This document shows, one piece after another, positions 34,741 through 42,574 of a DNA stretch of 64,000 bases. A program made the translations under genes and the position numbers. The stretch lies in contig CAYVKV010000001.1 in NCBI GenBank assembly GCA_964452355.1, positions 124,001-188,000 on the forward strand. The letters are read 5' to 3'. Numbering within the stretch: position 1 is the first letter of the stretch; each line of letters starts with the position of its first letter. The notes below the pieces were generated by a model. The model was given only the letters and a program-made list of their open reading frames with translations. It did no database searches and had not been told where the DNA came from. The DNA is from UBA1450 sp964452355. Its GTDB lineage: Bacteria > Patescibacteriota > Microgenomatia > UBA1406 > GWC2-37-13.

Positions 34741-36108
34741 CTATTCAGTCTCATCATATTTAAATGAGAGGGCGTTGAGAATAATAGTATAATCTTGGGA
34801 GTCGACAATACCATCATAATTGAGGTCTCCCCGTGTTACCACTTCGGCTGATTGGCTTCCAAAGTTGCTTCGAATATAGATGATATCAACAGCATCTATG
34901 ATCCCATTTTGGAGTGGAATATCTCCTGCAAGCATGTATATTTGAGAAAAATCAAAGGTATTATTTCCTTCTTTGAATTTTATTTTCCCATCTTTACATC
35001 GATATGTTCCGCTTATCGTTTCTTTTGGATTGATTTCGCATATTTTCTTTTGCAGGTGTTTTGGTCCCTTGATGGTGACGTAATAATCGATATTGGGAAT
35101 ATTTTTGTACTCTGTATCTGCGACCCACGTACCATCTGCTTGAGGGGTAAATGTCACGGAGCGAGTGTCAATTTGTTTGCCATTAGTCTGGTATATGGCA
35201 AGCTTAGTATTAATAGAGTTCGCATTTTTTGGTTGTCCGGTAATTCCTTGAAATTTAATTCGATAGTTTACTTTTGCATCAATGCGTTGTTCGAGAATTT
35301 GAGATACTGGCTGAGGAGATGTCTCAGGAGGAATCCCCGTAATTCCTCCAGACGGATATGGACCACTTGGATAGGGTCCACTCGGATAGGGAGATCCGTT
35401 CCCAGGAGGCGTTCCCCCCGAGGTTGTGGTTACATGAATATTGGGGATATTTTTCATGATCTCCTCAGGAGTTGTTCCTCCTGCAGCACCAATATTACTT
35501 TGTGGGCTGATGGTATAAGCGCCCGATGCTCCTGGGCCGACAATGGTACTTGCGGATGAGATGAGATTTACTCTCGTCACACCTGCGCGCACTCCTTTAA
35601 ATGTCAGTCTGATGACCGCTCGTTTGACGAGTTTACTATCGTCTCCTTTATTGACGAGAGTCAGATGGAGAAGATTGTATCCTTGGGGATGAGAATGTAT
35701 TTCTTTGATGACCTCGGTTCCAAAAGAATTTAATGTATCTTGGTACGAGACAAACTCAAGTTGACCTGGGGTCGTGCGATTGTAGGAAAAGATGAGATCT
35801 GCTCCTGATAGGTATGAACCACTTGAAAGGTCAATATCAACGGTGATATTCTGATTTAAACCACCTGAAATCTTACAAGTATTTGCTGCATTTGTAGTCT
35901 GACATGAGCCGGCTTTCAAAGAGTATGTCACCTCAGCCTGATCAGCGAGCGAACGAGTTGACATATATTGGTAGGTAAGATAGATAGCTCCACCAATGAG
36001 GAGAATGCCAATGAGAACCGAAAGTAGTCTTTTGGATTTGAGAATAAACATGAGTGAAATAGCACTCATTTTTTCTCGAATGTTAGTACCAATGGTATTA
36101 AATTTCAT
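34741..36108 (-). CDS. Membrane-anchored protein with cohesin-like domain, PYPSG repeats and dockerin-like C-terminus
   Basis: 455 residues. One membrane helix at about 30-50 anchors the protein. A beta domain (about 58-195) with ITVDIDLSSGSYLSGADLIFSYN resembles a cohesin. A Gly/Pro-rich segment with three PYPSG repeats (about 240-255) follows, then a second beta domain. The C-terminal 60 residues hold two dockerin-type calcium loops: DIPLQNGIIDAVDIIYI and DLNYDGIVDSQDYTII, each with the Asp/Asn pattern of EF-like repeats. Such modules dock enzymes to scaffolds in cellulosomes; here they may build surface complexes. It converges with aclA, 4 bases apart. Confidence 0.7.
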   Translation of the reverse strand: MKFNTIGTNIREKMSAISLMFILKSKRLLSVLIGILLIGGAIYLTYQYMSTRSLADQAEVTYSLKAGSCQTTNAANTCKISGGLNQNITVDIDLSSGSYLSGADLIFSYNRTTPGQLEFVSYQDTLNSFGTEVIKEIHSHPQGYNLLHLTLVNKGDDSKLVKRAVIRLTFKGVRAGVTRVNLISSASTIVGPGASGAYTISPQSNIGAAGGTTPEEIMKNIPNIHVTTTSGGTPPGNGSPYPSGPYPSGPYPSGGITGIPPETSPQPVSQILEQRIDAKVNYRIKFQGITGQPKNANSINTKLAIYQTNGKQIDTRSVTFTPQADGTWVADTEYKNIPNIDYYVTIKGPKHLQKKICEINPKETISGTYRCKDGKIKFKEGNNTFDFSQIYMLAGDIPLQNGIIDAVDIIYIRSNFGSQSAEVVTRGDLNYDGIVDSQDYTIILNALSFKYDETE

Positions 36109-36121
36109 AAGTTTTCAAATG

Positions 36122-37295
36122 TTATTGACTACATTTTACTGTTCCAGCTGGTGCCCGTGGGTCATCGCTACAGAGCTCTACACGATCTATGAGAAAATTA
36201 CTATTATTCGAATTATTCAATTTTGCTTCAAATTTAAGTTCAATTGAAGATCCTATGCTGGGAGAAATGTCTACGAAGGAATTTACGAAGTTTACTTCAC
36301 CATTGTTATTTTTTGTAATGGTTTCCTTGCACAAGGGATATTTCTTGATTGAAGTGCCGTTAATTAAAATATCAGCAGAGTCATTACTACAATAATCTTC
36401 TGTAGATTGACTTAAATATACATATTTTAATTTGATATTTGAATAACCACTTGGCAATACAACTACTTGACTTATTGAGGTGGTTGATTCGTGCGACCCT
36501 GTTCCTCCTATCCAAGCAAAATATGTAGGATCAGGAATCGTTATCTTTCTGTAATAATAACTCTCTGGTAGATCATTTTGACTGTAAATATTGCGAAATA
36601 CTGAGTTTAGGCTATCATATTCAACCCACCCCATTCTTCCCTGTTCAAAATTCCAGTTTTGAAGTTGTGGTAGTGCGGAGAGTGGTATGGGTGTATTGGT
36701 CGGGCCCGGTGTCACGGTTGTTGGGGTAGGTGTTCTTGATGGGGTCGGGGTGTGTGTTGGTGGTTGAGTTGGTATTCTTGTTGGGGTAAGGGTTGGCGTT
36801 GGTGATGGCACAACACGTGCATACATCTCAAGTTCTGCAACTTGTGTGGTGGTTCCCCCTCCGTTTTGAGATATATTGAGTCGATAGCGCTCGTATGATG
36901 TCTCATTTGAAATAGTGAATACTTTTCTTTCAGATTTTGTGAATACTTGACTCTGTTTTGTATCGAGAGTTGTCCATGTGGTACTGTTGCTGTTTGATCC
37001 TTGAAATATCCATGATGATGGGGAGACGGTCGTATCATTGTTGTTTGCAGAAGTTATCGCATAGGAATGAACTATATATGAATAATAACGCTCAATAGCA
37101 CTTCCTGACATTTCGGCATTTCCTTGACCTGCAAGATTTTCAGCAGAAGGCTTGAGTGGTATAAAATCTTGAGCTGAAAGGCTTTGTCCGCTCGCAGACA
37201 TACTTCCGGCTCCATCACTTATGATCCCAAAATCATATTGGAGTATGCCGGTGGATGAGGTGATGCTCCACAACGTTTGTGGATTGTTATCAAAT
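36122..37295 (-). CDS. C-terminal part of a large secreted protein (discoidin-like and C-terminal beta domain)
   Basis: The frame is open from the gap edge at 37295 (FDNNPQTLWSI) and runs 391 codons. The first part reads like an F5/8 type C (discoidin) carbohydrate-binding domain, with FDNN, TLWSI, ILQYDFG and YERYRLNIS. A Pro/Thr linker of about 55 residues (TPTLTPT type) follows. The last 170 residues start LPQLQNWNFEQGRMGW and look like a jelly-roll binding domain with paired Cys. It probably belongs to the same gene as 37306-38787. If so, the gap length must differ from 10 by a frame-restoring amount, because the two sides are in different frames as drawn. Confidence 0.65.
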
Positions 37296-37305
37296 NNNNN
37301 NNNNN
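37296..37305. other. Assembly gap (10 N)
   Basis: Ten undetermined bases between two halves of what is probably one large surface protein gene. The low-complexity Pro/Thr linker just upstream may explain the assembly break. Confidence 0.98.
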
Positions 37306-38787
37306 TTCGGTGACCTCAGTTTCGACAGGCACTGGAACCGGAGATGGTGTTGCGGTTGCAGCTCTTGGCATGTTCAGTTTTTTGCGAAGGGCTTCAAAAT
37401 CAAGAAGGTCAATGAGTTCAATGGGCTGATTTGCTGGGTCTTTTGCATTATATGCATTTTCTCCGGTTACGAGATTTGGATATGCGTTTAATCTATTTAA
37501 CACTGCATTGTTGGTATCATACCCATATTGTCTCCGATACTCGGTGATCCAGTTTCCAAGGGTACATTCGTCAGTTACATTTCCCTCATCGTCAAGGCAT
37601 GCACCGGATGGCGCAGTGTACTTTGGAATACACATAAATTTACTCCCTGATGCAATGGCATCTTCGTCTGCGGAAGCTGTGCCAGGGTACCCAGCCATAA
37701 TAGACTGTATACTCCATTCTTCATACAGTCGGAACGGAATGATGGTTGAGGTTTTTGTTGTAACATTGCCGGTGATAATAAACTGGTCAGATGCATCATT
37801 TAAAAACCACAGTGCTTCCGGTGGATTGTTCATCCATAAGTTCATCATGTTGATTCTAAGATTGAATGAATCCATTCGATTGTCGTTTGGAGGTTTTGTC
37901 CAAGAAAAGGTGCTATTCCATCCATCTGAGTTACAAACAGGAATCATATTCTCAGGTGGGATGATCGGCTTGGTCAGCTTTGGTAATACGGTAATTTGTC
38001 CTGTTGTGGTGCAGTTTTCATCAGTCAAAAGAAATCCAGGAACCAATGATTTTACTGTGACAATTGCAGTATACGGTGCGTTAGGCGATGTGATCCCGAC
38101 CGGAGTTGTGTATCCTAGTTCGGCGACTGGACCGCTCATTTGACTTTGTGGTCCATCACCAACAAAGAATCCGAATCCTGCCATTATCGGAGTTGTACCA
38201 TCGGGCTTTGCAACAGTACGAATAAGAACCGGTTCCCCTTCTCGAATTTGAATGGTATCTGCATATGCTGCAGACGGTGTCCATGCATGTTTGAACTGAA
38301 CTTTGATGCCTGAAGTATAGCTACAAGCAGGAATCACGGGAGTTGGGGGATTGGTTGGGTCGCCAGCTGCTGGGGTTGGTGGAATTGGTGTTGGTGTATT
38401 ATTCTCTCCACCATTACCCCCACAACAGTTTTCGATATGTGAATATGAACTTCCATCAGAACAGGAAAAATTTACCTGTTTTTGACAGTTGGGTTTACAC
38501 TGATCTTGTCCTGATACCCAACAGGTCTTGTCACCACCCACAGGAGGTTGCTGCGGAGGGGTGGTTGCAGTTGGTTGTGGCGCAGGGGTATTTGTTGCTG
38601 GGTTGGAGCAAGACTCATCCTGACAGCCTGTTCCGGTACCACATACTTTTCTTACTCCATTTGAGCATGAATCATTACAAGTATATGTACCACCACCCGG
38701 GATATCGCAAGTTACCGCGATTACAGAGTTTGAGGGAAAATATAAAAATGCAAAAAGTAATATAAAAGGAATAAAGTAGTGTTTCAT
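37306..38787 (-). CDS. N-terminal part of a large secreted Cys-rich surface protein
   Basis: 494 codons from the ATG at 38787 to the gap. It starts with a signal peptide (YFIPFILLFAFLYF, cleavage near VIAVT). Two small Cys-rich units of about 35 residues follow (CDIPGGGTYTCNDSC, CWVSGQDQCKPNC), separated by Pro/Thr linkers. A beta-rich domain (VQFKHAWTPSAAYADTIQ, about residues 160-270) may be Ig-like. A further region contains dispersed Cys, a DLLDFEALRKKL helix and another Pro/Thr linker that reaches the gap. No enzyme motif is seen. It is a surface protein of unknown role, continued by 36122-37295. Confidence 0.65.
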
Positions 38788-38883
38788 TTTTTAATAGAAA
38801 GATTAGTATAAAGATAGCATTTTCCACCCATAAAATCAACGAAAAATACCCGAAGAGATTGTTATAATTGAAGGCTTCCCATT

Positions 38884-40059
38884 ATGTTTTCTTTTACCAT
38901 TCACCATTCCATTCCAGGTCTGCGAGCACGAACGGGTTGTATCCAAACCTCACGTGGCACATTTCAAACCCCAGAGCTTGCAATTGTCGCAACCGATGGT
39001 GAGCTTCGGTCGCTTTCAAACGACGTACTGAAAGGACTTCCCAGCTCCTATTTTATTGTAAACACCTATCATACGTACACAAAGAAAATTATTCCTAAAA
39101 TTGAAAAGACCGGGGGCATTCATTCATATATGGATATTCCCGATAGGCTCATCGCAACAGATAGTGGGGGTTTTCAGGTTTTTTCGCTCGGATTTGGACA
39201 GAAACATCAGATAGGAAAAATTGCACGAGGAGACATTTCAAAAAAACTCATTGAGAATAACGATGAAGAAAATCCTATCCAGATCGCCGAAGAAGGAGTG
39301 AATTTTACCTTCAATGGAGAAGATCTGAAGCTGAATCCCGAGGTCTCTATGGATCTGCAACATAAGATCGGCGCAGATATCATGATGGCTTTTGATGAAT
39401 GTACCTCACCACTGAATTCATATGTGTATACAAAAAAATCGATGGAGAGGACCCATCGATGGCTCGATAGGTCGATTGAAGCGCACCGAGGCTTTGAAGA
39501 AAAACAAGCACTCTTTGGCATTGTGCAAGGCGGGGAATATCAGGATCTTCGGGAAGAATCTGCTCGAGTCGTTGGATCAAAAGATGTCCCGGGATTTGGA
39601 ATTGGTGGAAGTTTTGGAGATTTTCAGGAAGCCCTGGGGACAACGGTTGGCTGGGTGACAAAGATTCTTCCTCCTGAAAAACCACGACATCTTTTGGGTA
39701 TTGGAAAAATCAGGGATATATTTTCGGCAGTTCAAGAGGGAGTTGACCTTTTTGACTGTGTGATACCGACTCGTGAGGCACGACATCGGATGCTCTATAC
39801 CAAAAAAGGAAGACTCTATCTTCGCAAACTCAAACATCTCGAGGAGGCAATTGACAGCAATTGTAAGTGTAAAGGCTGTAAAGAAGGGGTGACGATGAAG
39901 CAATTATGGGAATGGTTTCTGGCCTACGATCTTCGCGCCTCTACCTACACAACTCTTCATAACATTCAGTTTTATGCTGATTTGATGAGAGAGATAAGAC
40001 AGAGTATAGAGAGAGGGATATTTGAGGAGTTGAGAGATGGCTATTTCAAGGTGTATTGA
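38884..40059 (+). CDS. tgt: tRNA-guanine transglycosylase
   Basis: 391 residues with the TGT barrel. TDSGGFQVFSLG includes the Asp that recognises the base, then FDECTSP (usually FDECTP), ALFGIVQGG and GIGGSFG where bacterial enzymes have GGLAVGE. FDCVIPTREARH carries the catalytic nucleophile Asp. The C-terminal zinc site is CKCKGC with a later His in TLHNI. The enzyme exchanges guanine 34 of certain tRNAs for a 7-deazaguanine base. The altered GIGGSFG loop could shift base or tRNA preference. No queuosine synthesis genes are in the window, so the base may be salvaged. TATAAT lies 15 bases before the start. Confidence 0.92.
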   Translation: MFSFTIHHSIPGLRARTGCIQTSRGTFQTPELAIVATDGELRSLSNDVLKGLPSSYFIVNTYHTYTKKIIPKIEKTGGIHSYMDIPDRLIATDSGGFQVFSLGFGQKHQIGKIARGDISKKLIENNDEENPIQIAEEGVNFTFNGEDLKLNPEVSMDLQHKIGADIMMAFDECTSPLNSYVYTKKSMERTHRWLDRSIEAHRGFEEKQALFGIVQGGEYQDLREESARVVGSKDVPGFGIGGSFGDFQEALGTTVGWVTKILPPEKPRHLLGIGKIRDIFSAVQEGVDLFDCVIPTREARHRMLYTKKGRLYLRKLKHLEEAIDSNCKCKGCKEGVTMKQLWEWFLAYDLRASTYTTLHNIQFYADLMREIRQSIERGIFEELRDGYFKVY

Positions 40060-40076
40060 TTAAAATAATAATAACT

Positions 40077-41039
40077 ATGGAACTTGGAGGGGCACAAACT
40101 CAAAGAGATTATGATTTAGGCGATATTCAAAAACTACCTGATTTTTTAAGCGAACCCACGCCTGATATAAGTTTAGTGGGCTCATCTTCTGGTTCAACAC
40201 TCCTACCTGCATGGCTGAGATCTGTTAACAGAATGACTTTAGGGATTCCAAATAAACAGGAAAAAATGGAAGATAGGGTAATTTATAAGTTTACTACTGA
40301 TGTTTTTCTACGTCATCTTCCAACGAGTGAAAGAGAAAAGATTGTATCAAGTCTTGTAAGACGGACTCGCAATTATGCGTCCTGGGAGAAAAAAGATGAA
40401 GATGAGGGTGGAGCTATGACTATAGACCCAATTGTTGGGAACATAATTAGTGTATATCCAGGTAGAAGAAGAAGTGAGTATTCAATTCATGAAGCTATAC
40501 ATTTTTTACAATATGAAGGACATATGCCGTTTAATAATGCGCTTACTTTTGCTTCAACCAGACTACTTTCACTTTTAAAAGGTGAGAATGACAATGTTTT
40601 TTTGCCTTTTCCTGTTGACCCTAATAAAAGTTATCCAGGCAGTAGTAAACCAAGTTTTACAGCAGATCAATATTACGACGGAGTATTATCTAACAATACT
40701 GCCGGGTTCTTACAAGAAGATTGGAAGCTGCAAAAAGGTCCTGATAATAATTCAGGATGTAATATATATCTCGATAAAGAGGAAGAGTTTAACCGAGAAT
40801 TTGCTCGGAACGGTGAATTCATAAAGAATGTGCTCGGGATAAAGGATCCATACGCAATTATGAAAGGTATTGGAAAGGCTCGTGGAGTTCGAGCTTATGC
40901 GATGGGACGTCTTAGCGGAAACATGAACAATGCTTTTACATTATTGTGGCAACATAGCATGGGGAAACCGTTTGAACAGGCAGAAAAAGAAGTTGTGCAA
41001 AAACTGAAAAACGGTACGATTGGTGAATATTACTCATAA
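40077..41039 (+). CDS. Hypothetical protein with an HEAIH motif (possible zinc peptidase)
   Basis: 320 residues from the ATG at 40077; a TTG at 40056 inside the tgt stop is unlikely. Near the middle is YSIHEAIHFLQYEGH, which fits the zinc-binding HExxH pattern of metallopeptidases. A third ligand (Glu or His) would be further on and cannot be assigned. No signal peptide or membrane helix is seen. I recognise no family, so peptidase activity is only a possibility. It follows tgt closely on the same strand and is followed by the toxin-antitoxin promoter. Confidence 0.5.
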   Translation: MELGGAQTQRDYDLGDIQKLPDFLSEPTPDISLVGSSSGSTLLPAWLRSVNRMTLGIPNKQEKMEDRVIYKFTTDVFLRHLPTSEREKIVSSLVRRTRNYASWEKKDEDEGGAMTIDPIVGNIISVYPGRRRSEYSIHEAIHFLQYEGHMPFNNALTFASTRLLSLLKGENDNVFLPFPVDPNKSYPGSSKPSFTADQYYDGVLSNNTAGFLQEDWKLQKGPDNNSGCNIYLDKEEEFNREFARNGEFIKNVLGIKDPYAIMKGIGKARGVRAYAMGRLSGNMNNAFTLLWQHSMGKPFEQAEKEVVQKLKNGTIGEYYS

Positions 41040-41083
41040 ATTATAAAGATTTTATTGGTTAAGAAATTTTTGAAGAATACGAT

Positions 41084-41113
41084 TTGACAATCATGTAATG
41101 ATTCTGTTATGAT
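41084..41113 (+). promoter_or_regulatory. Strong promoter of the toxin-antitoxin operon
   Basis: TTGACA (41084-41089) and TATGAT (41108-41113) with an 18-base spacer. Seven bases separate the -10 box from the ATG at 41121, so the antitoxin message should start at or next to its own start codon. Confidence 0.8.
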
Positions 41114-41120
41114 ACGTGTC

Positions 41121-41402
41121 ATGAATCAACAACTCGTAAACTATGAAAAGTTTACAAATATTCAAAAAGCGCAGGCAGGATTGACGAAGTTATTCCTTGA
41201 TGCAGAAAAAACATCATCATATTATCGAGTACTGAAAAATGATCAGTCGCTGGGAGTGCTTTTACCCGAATCGCTCTGGAAAAGTTTGACCGAAGATTTG
41301 GAAGCGCTTTCTTCTCCTAATTATCGTCGTAAAATAGCACAGGCTCGACAGGAAACAGAGCGTATTTCTTCGGAAGAAGTAAAAAAACAGCTCGGGTTGT
41401 GA
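41121..41402 (+). CDS. Antitoxin of a RelBE/ParDE-type module
   Basis: 93 residues from the ATG at 41121. An upstream ATG at 41109 lies inside the -10 box and is unlikely. The N-terminus (NYEKFTNIQKAQAGLTKLF) may form the DNA-binding part, as antitoxins of this class repress their own promoter, and VLLPESLWKSLTEDLEAL a helix contacting the toxin. A polar C-terminal helix (RKIAQARQETERISSEE) resembles toxin-wrapping tails. The exact antitoxin family is not certain. The toxin gene follows after 7 bases. Confidence 0.7.
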   Translation: MNQQLVNYEKFTNIQKAQAGLTKLFLDAEKTSSYYRVLKNDQSLGVLLPESLWKSLTEDLEALSSPNYRRKIAQARQETERISSEEVKKQLGL

Positions 41403-41409
41403 TCGATAT

Positions 41410-41664
41410 ATGTACATCTATGTATTTGCGCCAAGTGCGCTTAAAGAACTCAAAAAGCTCTCGACCGATATCCGAAAGAGGATCATAACAAAACTTGATC
41501 ATTATATTTTGTCTGAAAATCCCCTCCTCTTTGCTGATGCTCTGGTCAATCATGACATAGGATCGTACAGATTTCGGGTGGGTGATTATCGAATCATTTT
41601 TGACCGGGAAGATGAGGTGATTGTCGTCCTTGCAGTGGGCCATCGGAGAGATATATACAAATAA
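41410..41664 (+). CDS. RelE/ParE-family toxin
   Basis: 84 residues of the RelE fold: YVFAPSALKELKKLSTDIRKRI at the start, then YRFRVGDYRIIFDRE and VVLAVGHRRDIYK at the end. The RVGDYRIIF and HRRDIY motifs are typical of this toxin superfamily. RelE toxins cut mRNA on the ribosome, while ParE toxins block gyrase; the basic C-terminal HRRDIYK suits a RelE-type nuclease, but I cannot decide. It forms a pair with the antitoxin gene 7 bases upstream. Confidence 0.85.
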   Translation: MYIYVFAPSALKELKKLSTDIRKRIITKLDHYILSENPLLFADALVNHDIGSYRFRVGDYRIIFDREDEVIVVLAVGHRRDIYK

Positions 41665-41857
41665 AAAAATGGCAGTCGGATGAAGAAATCTAGACGAAGT
41701 TATTTTTTTATGCTTCACGGTCACCATATGCACAGAAGCCTAATTTAACCGTTTCCACAATTGTATAACAACTGTCAGAGTAGGTAAAAGTACAAAAGTG
41801 CAGCGTTTATGGACAGATAACTCTTAGTCGATGAATAAATATCCATTCATTGAATAA

Positions 41858-42529
41858 TTATTCAAGAAGTTTTAGTTGACTTACTCTACTGGCCAGATCA
41901 TCTCCGGCTTTGGTCAAAAAACTACCGATACAAATGATATCGGGTTGATTTTTTTGTGCGGATATCACCTCGATCGTTTTACTATTGACTCCGCCATCAA
42001 TAAGTATTTCTCCACTATAGTGATGATCTCGAAGCTGAGTAATTTTATTGAGCATTTCAGGCAAGAAAGGTGATCCCTGAAAGCCAGGTTCGACCGTCAT
42101 AATCTGAATATATTTAATAGAAGATAGATCATAATGAGAAGCTATTTCATCAATCTCTGTAGAAGGAGAGATATCAAGTCCTATAGAAAAATTGTAGTTT
42201 TCTAAAAGAGTATTTATTTTTGGGTAAAGTCCTGCATTTATAAGAACAGTATTCACCCGAACTTTTTGTTCTATGAGTCCCTGAATTTTAACGAATTCCG
42301 CTTTGTAATTTTTGACCATAAGATGAAAATCAAAGGTAGTTTTTGGGTCGATTTCAATATGATTTTGTGAAATAAGTTCAGAAAGTTCATCAATCTGTGT
42401 GGTCACATTGGGGACGAGGATGCCATCGGCGACATCGATCTGAATACGATCATAGTGAGGTTGAAAGAGCTCGAGTTGATCACTGAGCTCAAAGCGATCA
42501 AGGGTTAAAAGAGTGGGAACAGTTTTCAT
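41858..42529 (-). CDS. Ribulose-phosphate 3-epimerase family protein with one metal ligand changed
   Basis: 223 residues with the epimerase barrel: VPTLLTLDRFEL, IQIDVADGILVPN, FDFHLMV, IMTVEPGFQGSPF and ILIDGGVN. In true epimerases the second motif begins His-x-Asp and the four metal ligands are His, Asp, His, Asp. Here the first His is replaced by Gln (QIDVADG), while the others remain. The protein may still act with altered metal use, or it may be a relative with another sugar-phosphate substrate. It is transcribed divergently from the M20 dipeptidase, 45 bases away. Confidence 0.75.
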   Translation of the reverse strand: MKTVPTLLTLDRFELSDQLELFQPHYDRIQIDVADGILVPNVTTQIDELSELISQNHIEIDPKTTFDFHLMVKNYKAEFVKIQGLIEQKVRVNTVLINAGLYPKINTLLENYNFSIGLDISPSTEIDEIASHYDLSSIKYIQIMTVEPGFQGSPFLPEMLNKITQLRDHHYSGEILIDGGVNSKTIEVISAQKNQPDIICIGSFLTKAGDDLASRVSQLKLLE

Positions 42530-42535
42530 GATTCT

Positions 42536-42541
42536 ATTGTA
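42536..42541 (-). promoter_or_regulatory. -10 box of the epimerase-like gene
   Basis: TACAAT on the minus strand, 6 bases before the ATG at 42529. Confidence 0.4.
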
Positions 42542-42563
42542 GCAGAGAGGCTGCCATCTGGGG

Positions 42564-42569
42564 TATAAT
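42564..42569 (+). promoter_or_regulatory. -10 box of the M20 dipeptidase gene
   Basis: TATAAT on the plus strand, 5 bases before the ATG at 42575. Together with the box at 42536 it makes a divergent leaderless pair. Confidence 0.5.
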
Positions 42570-42574
42570 GCCGC

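Noticed and set aside
35340..35410. Short tandem repeat, considered as CRISPR
   Set aside because: It is the coding sequence of three PYPSG peptide repeats with no spacers. Pro/Thr linkers elsewhere were set aside for the same reason, and no CRISPR array was seen.
34852..35559. Plus-strand frame of 235 codons
   Set aside because: It lies antisense to a protein with clear cohesin- and dockerin-like motifs and has a skewed composition (many Ile, Trp, Arg).
37508..38143. Plus-strand frame of 211 codons
   Set aside because: Antisense to the secreted Cys-rich protein with a signal peptide; no motif or promoter of its own.
41690..41760. CTTCACGGTCACC as a further copy of the palindromic repeat
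   Set aside because: Only about a dozen bases match and the palindrome core is missing.
42080..42110. GGTTCGACC sequence as a possible tRNA T arm
   Set aside because: It is inside the conserved VEPGFQG motif of the epimerase-like gene and no cloverleaf forms.
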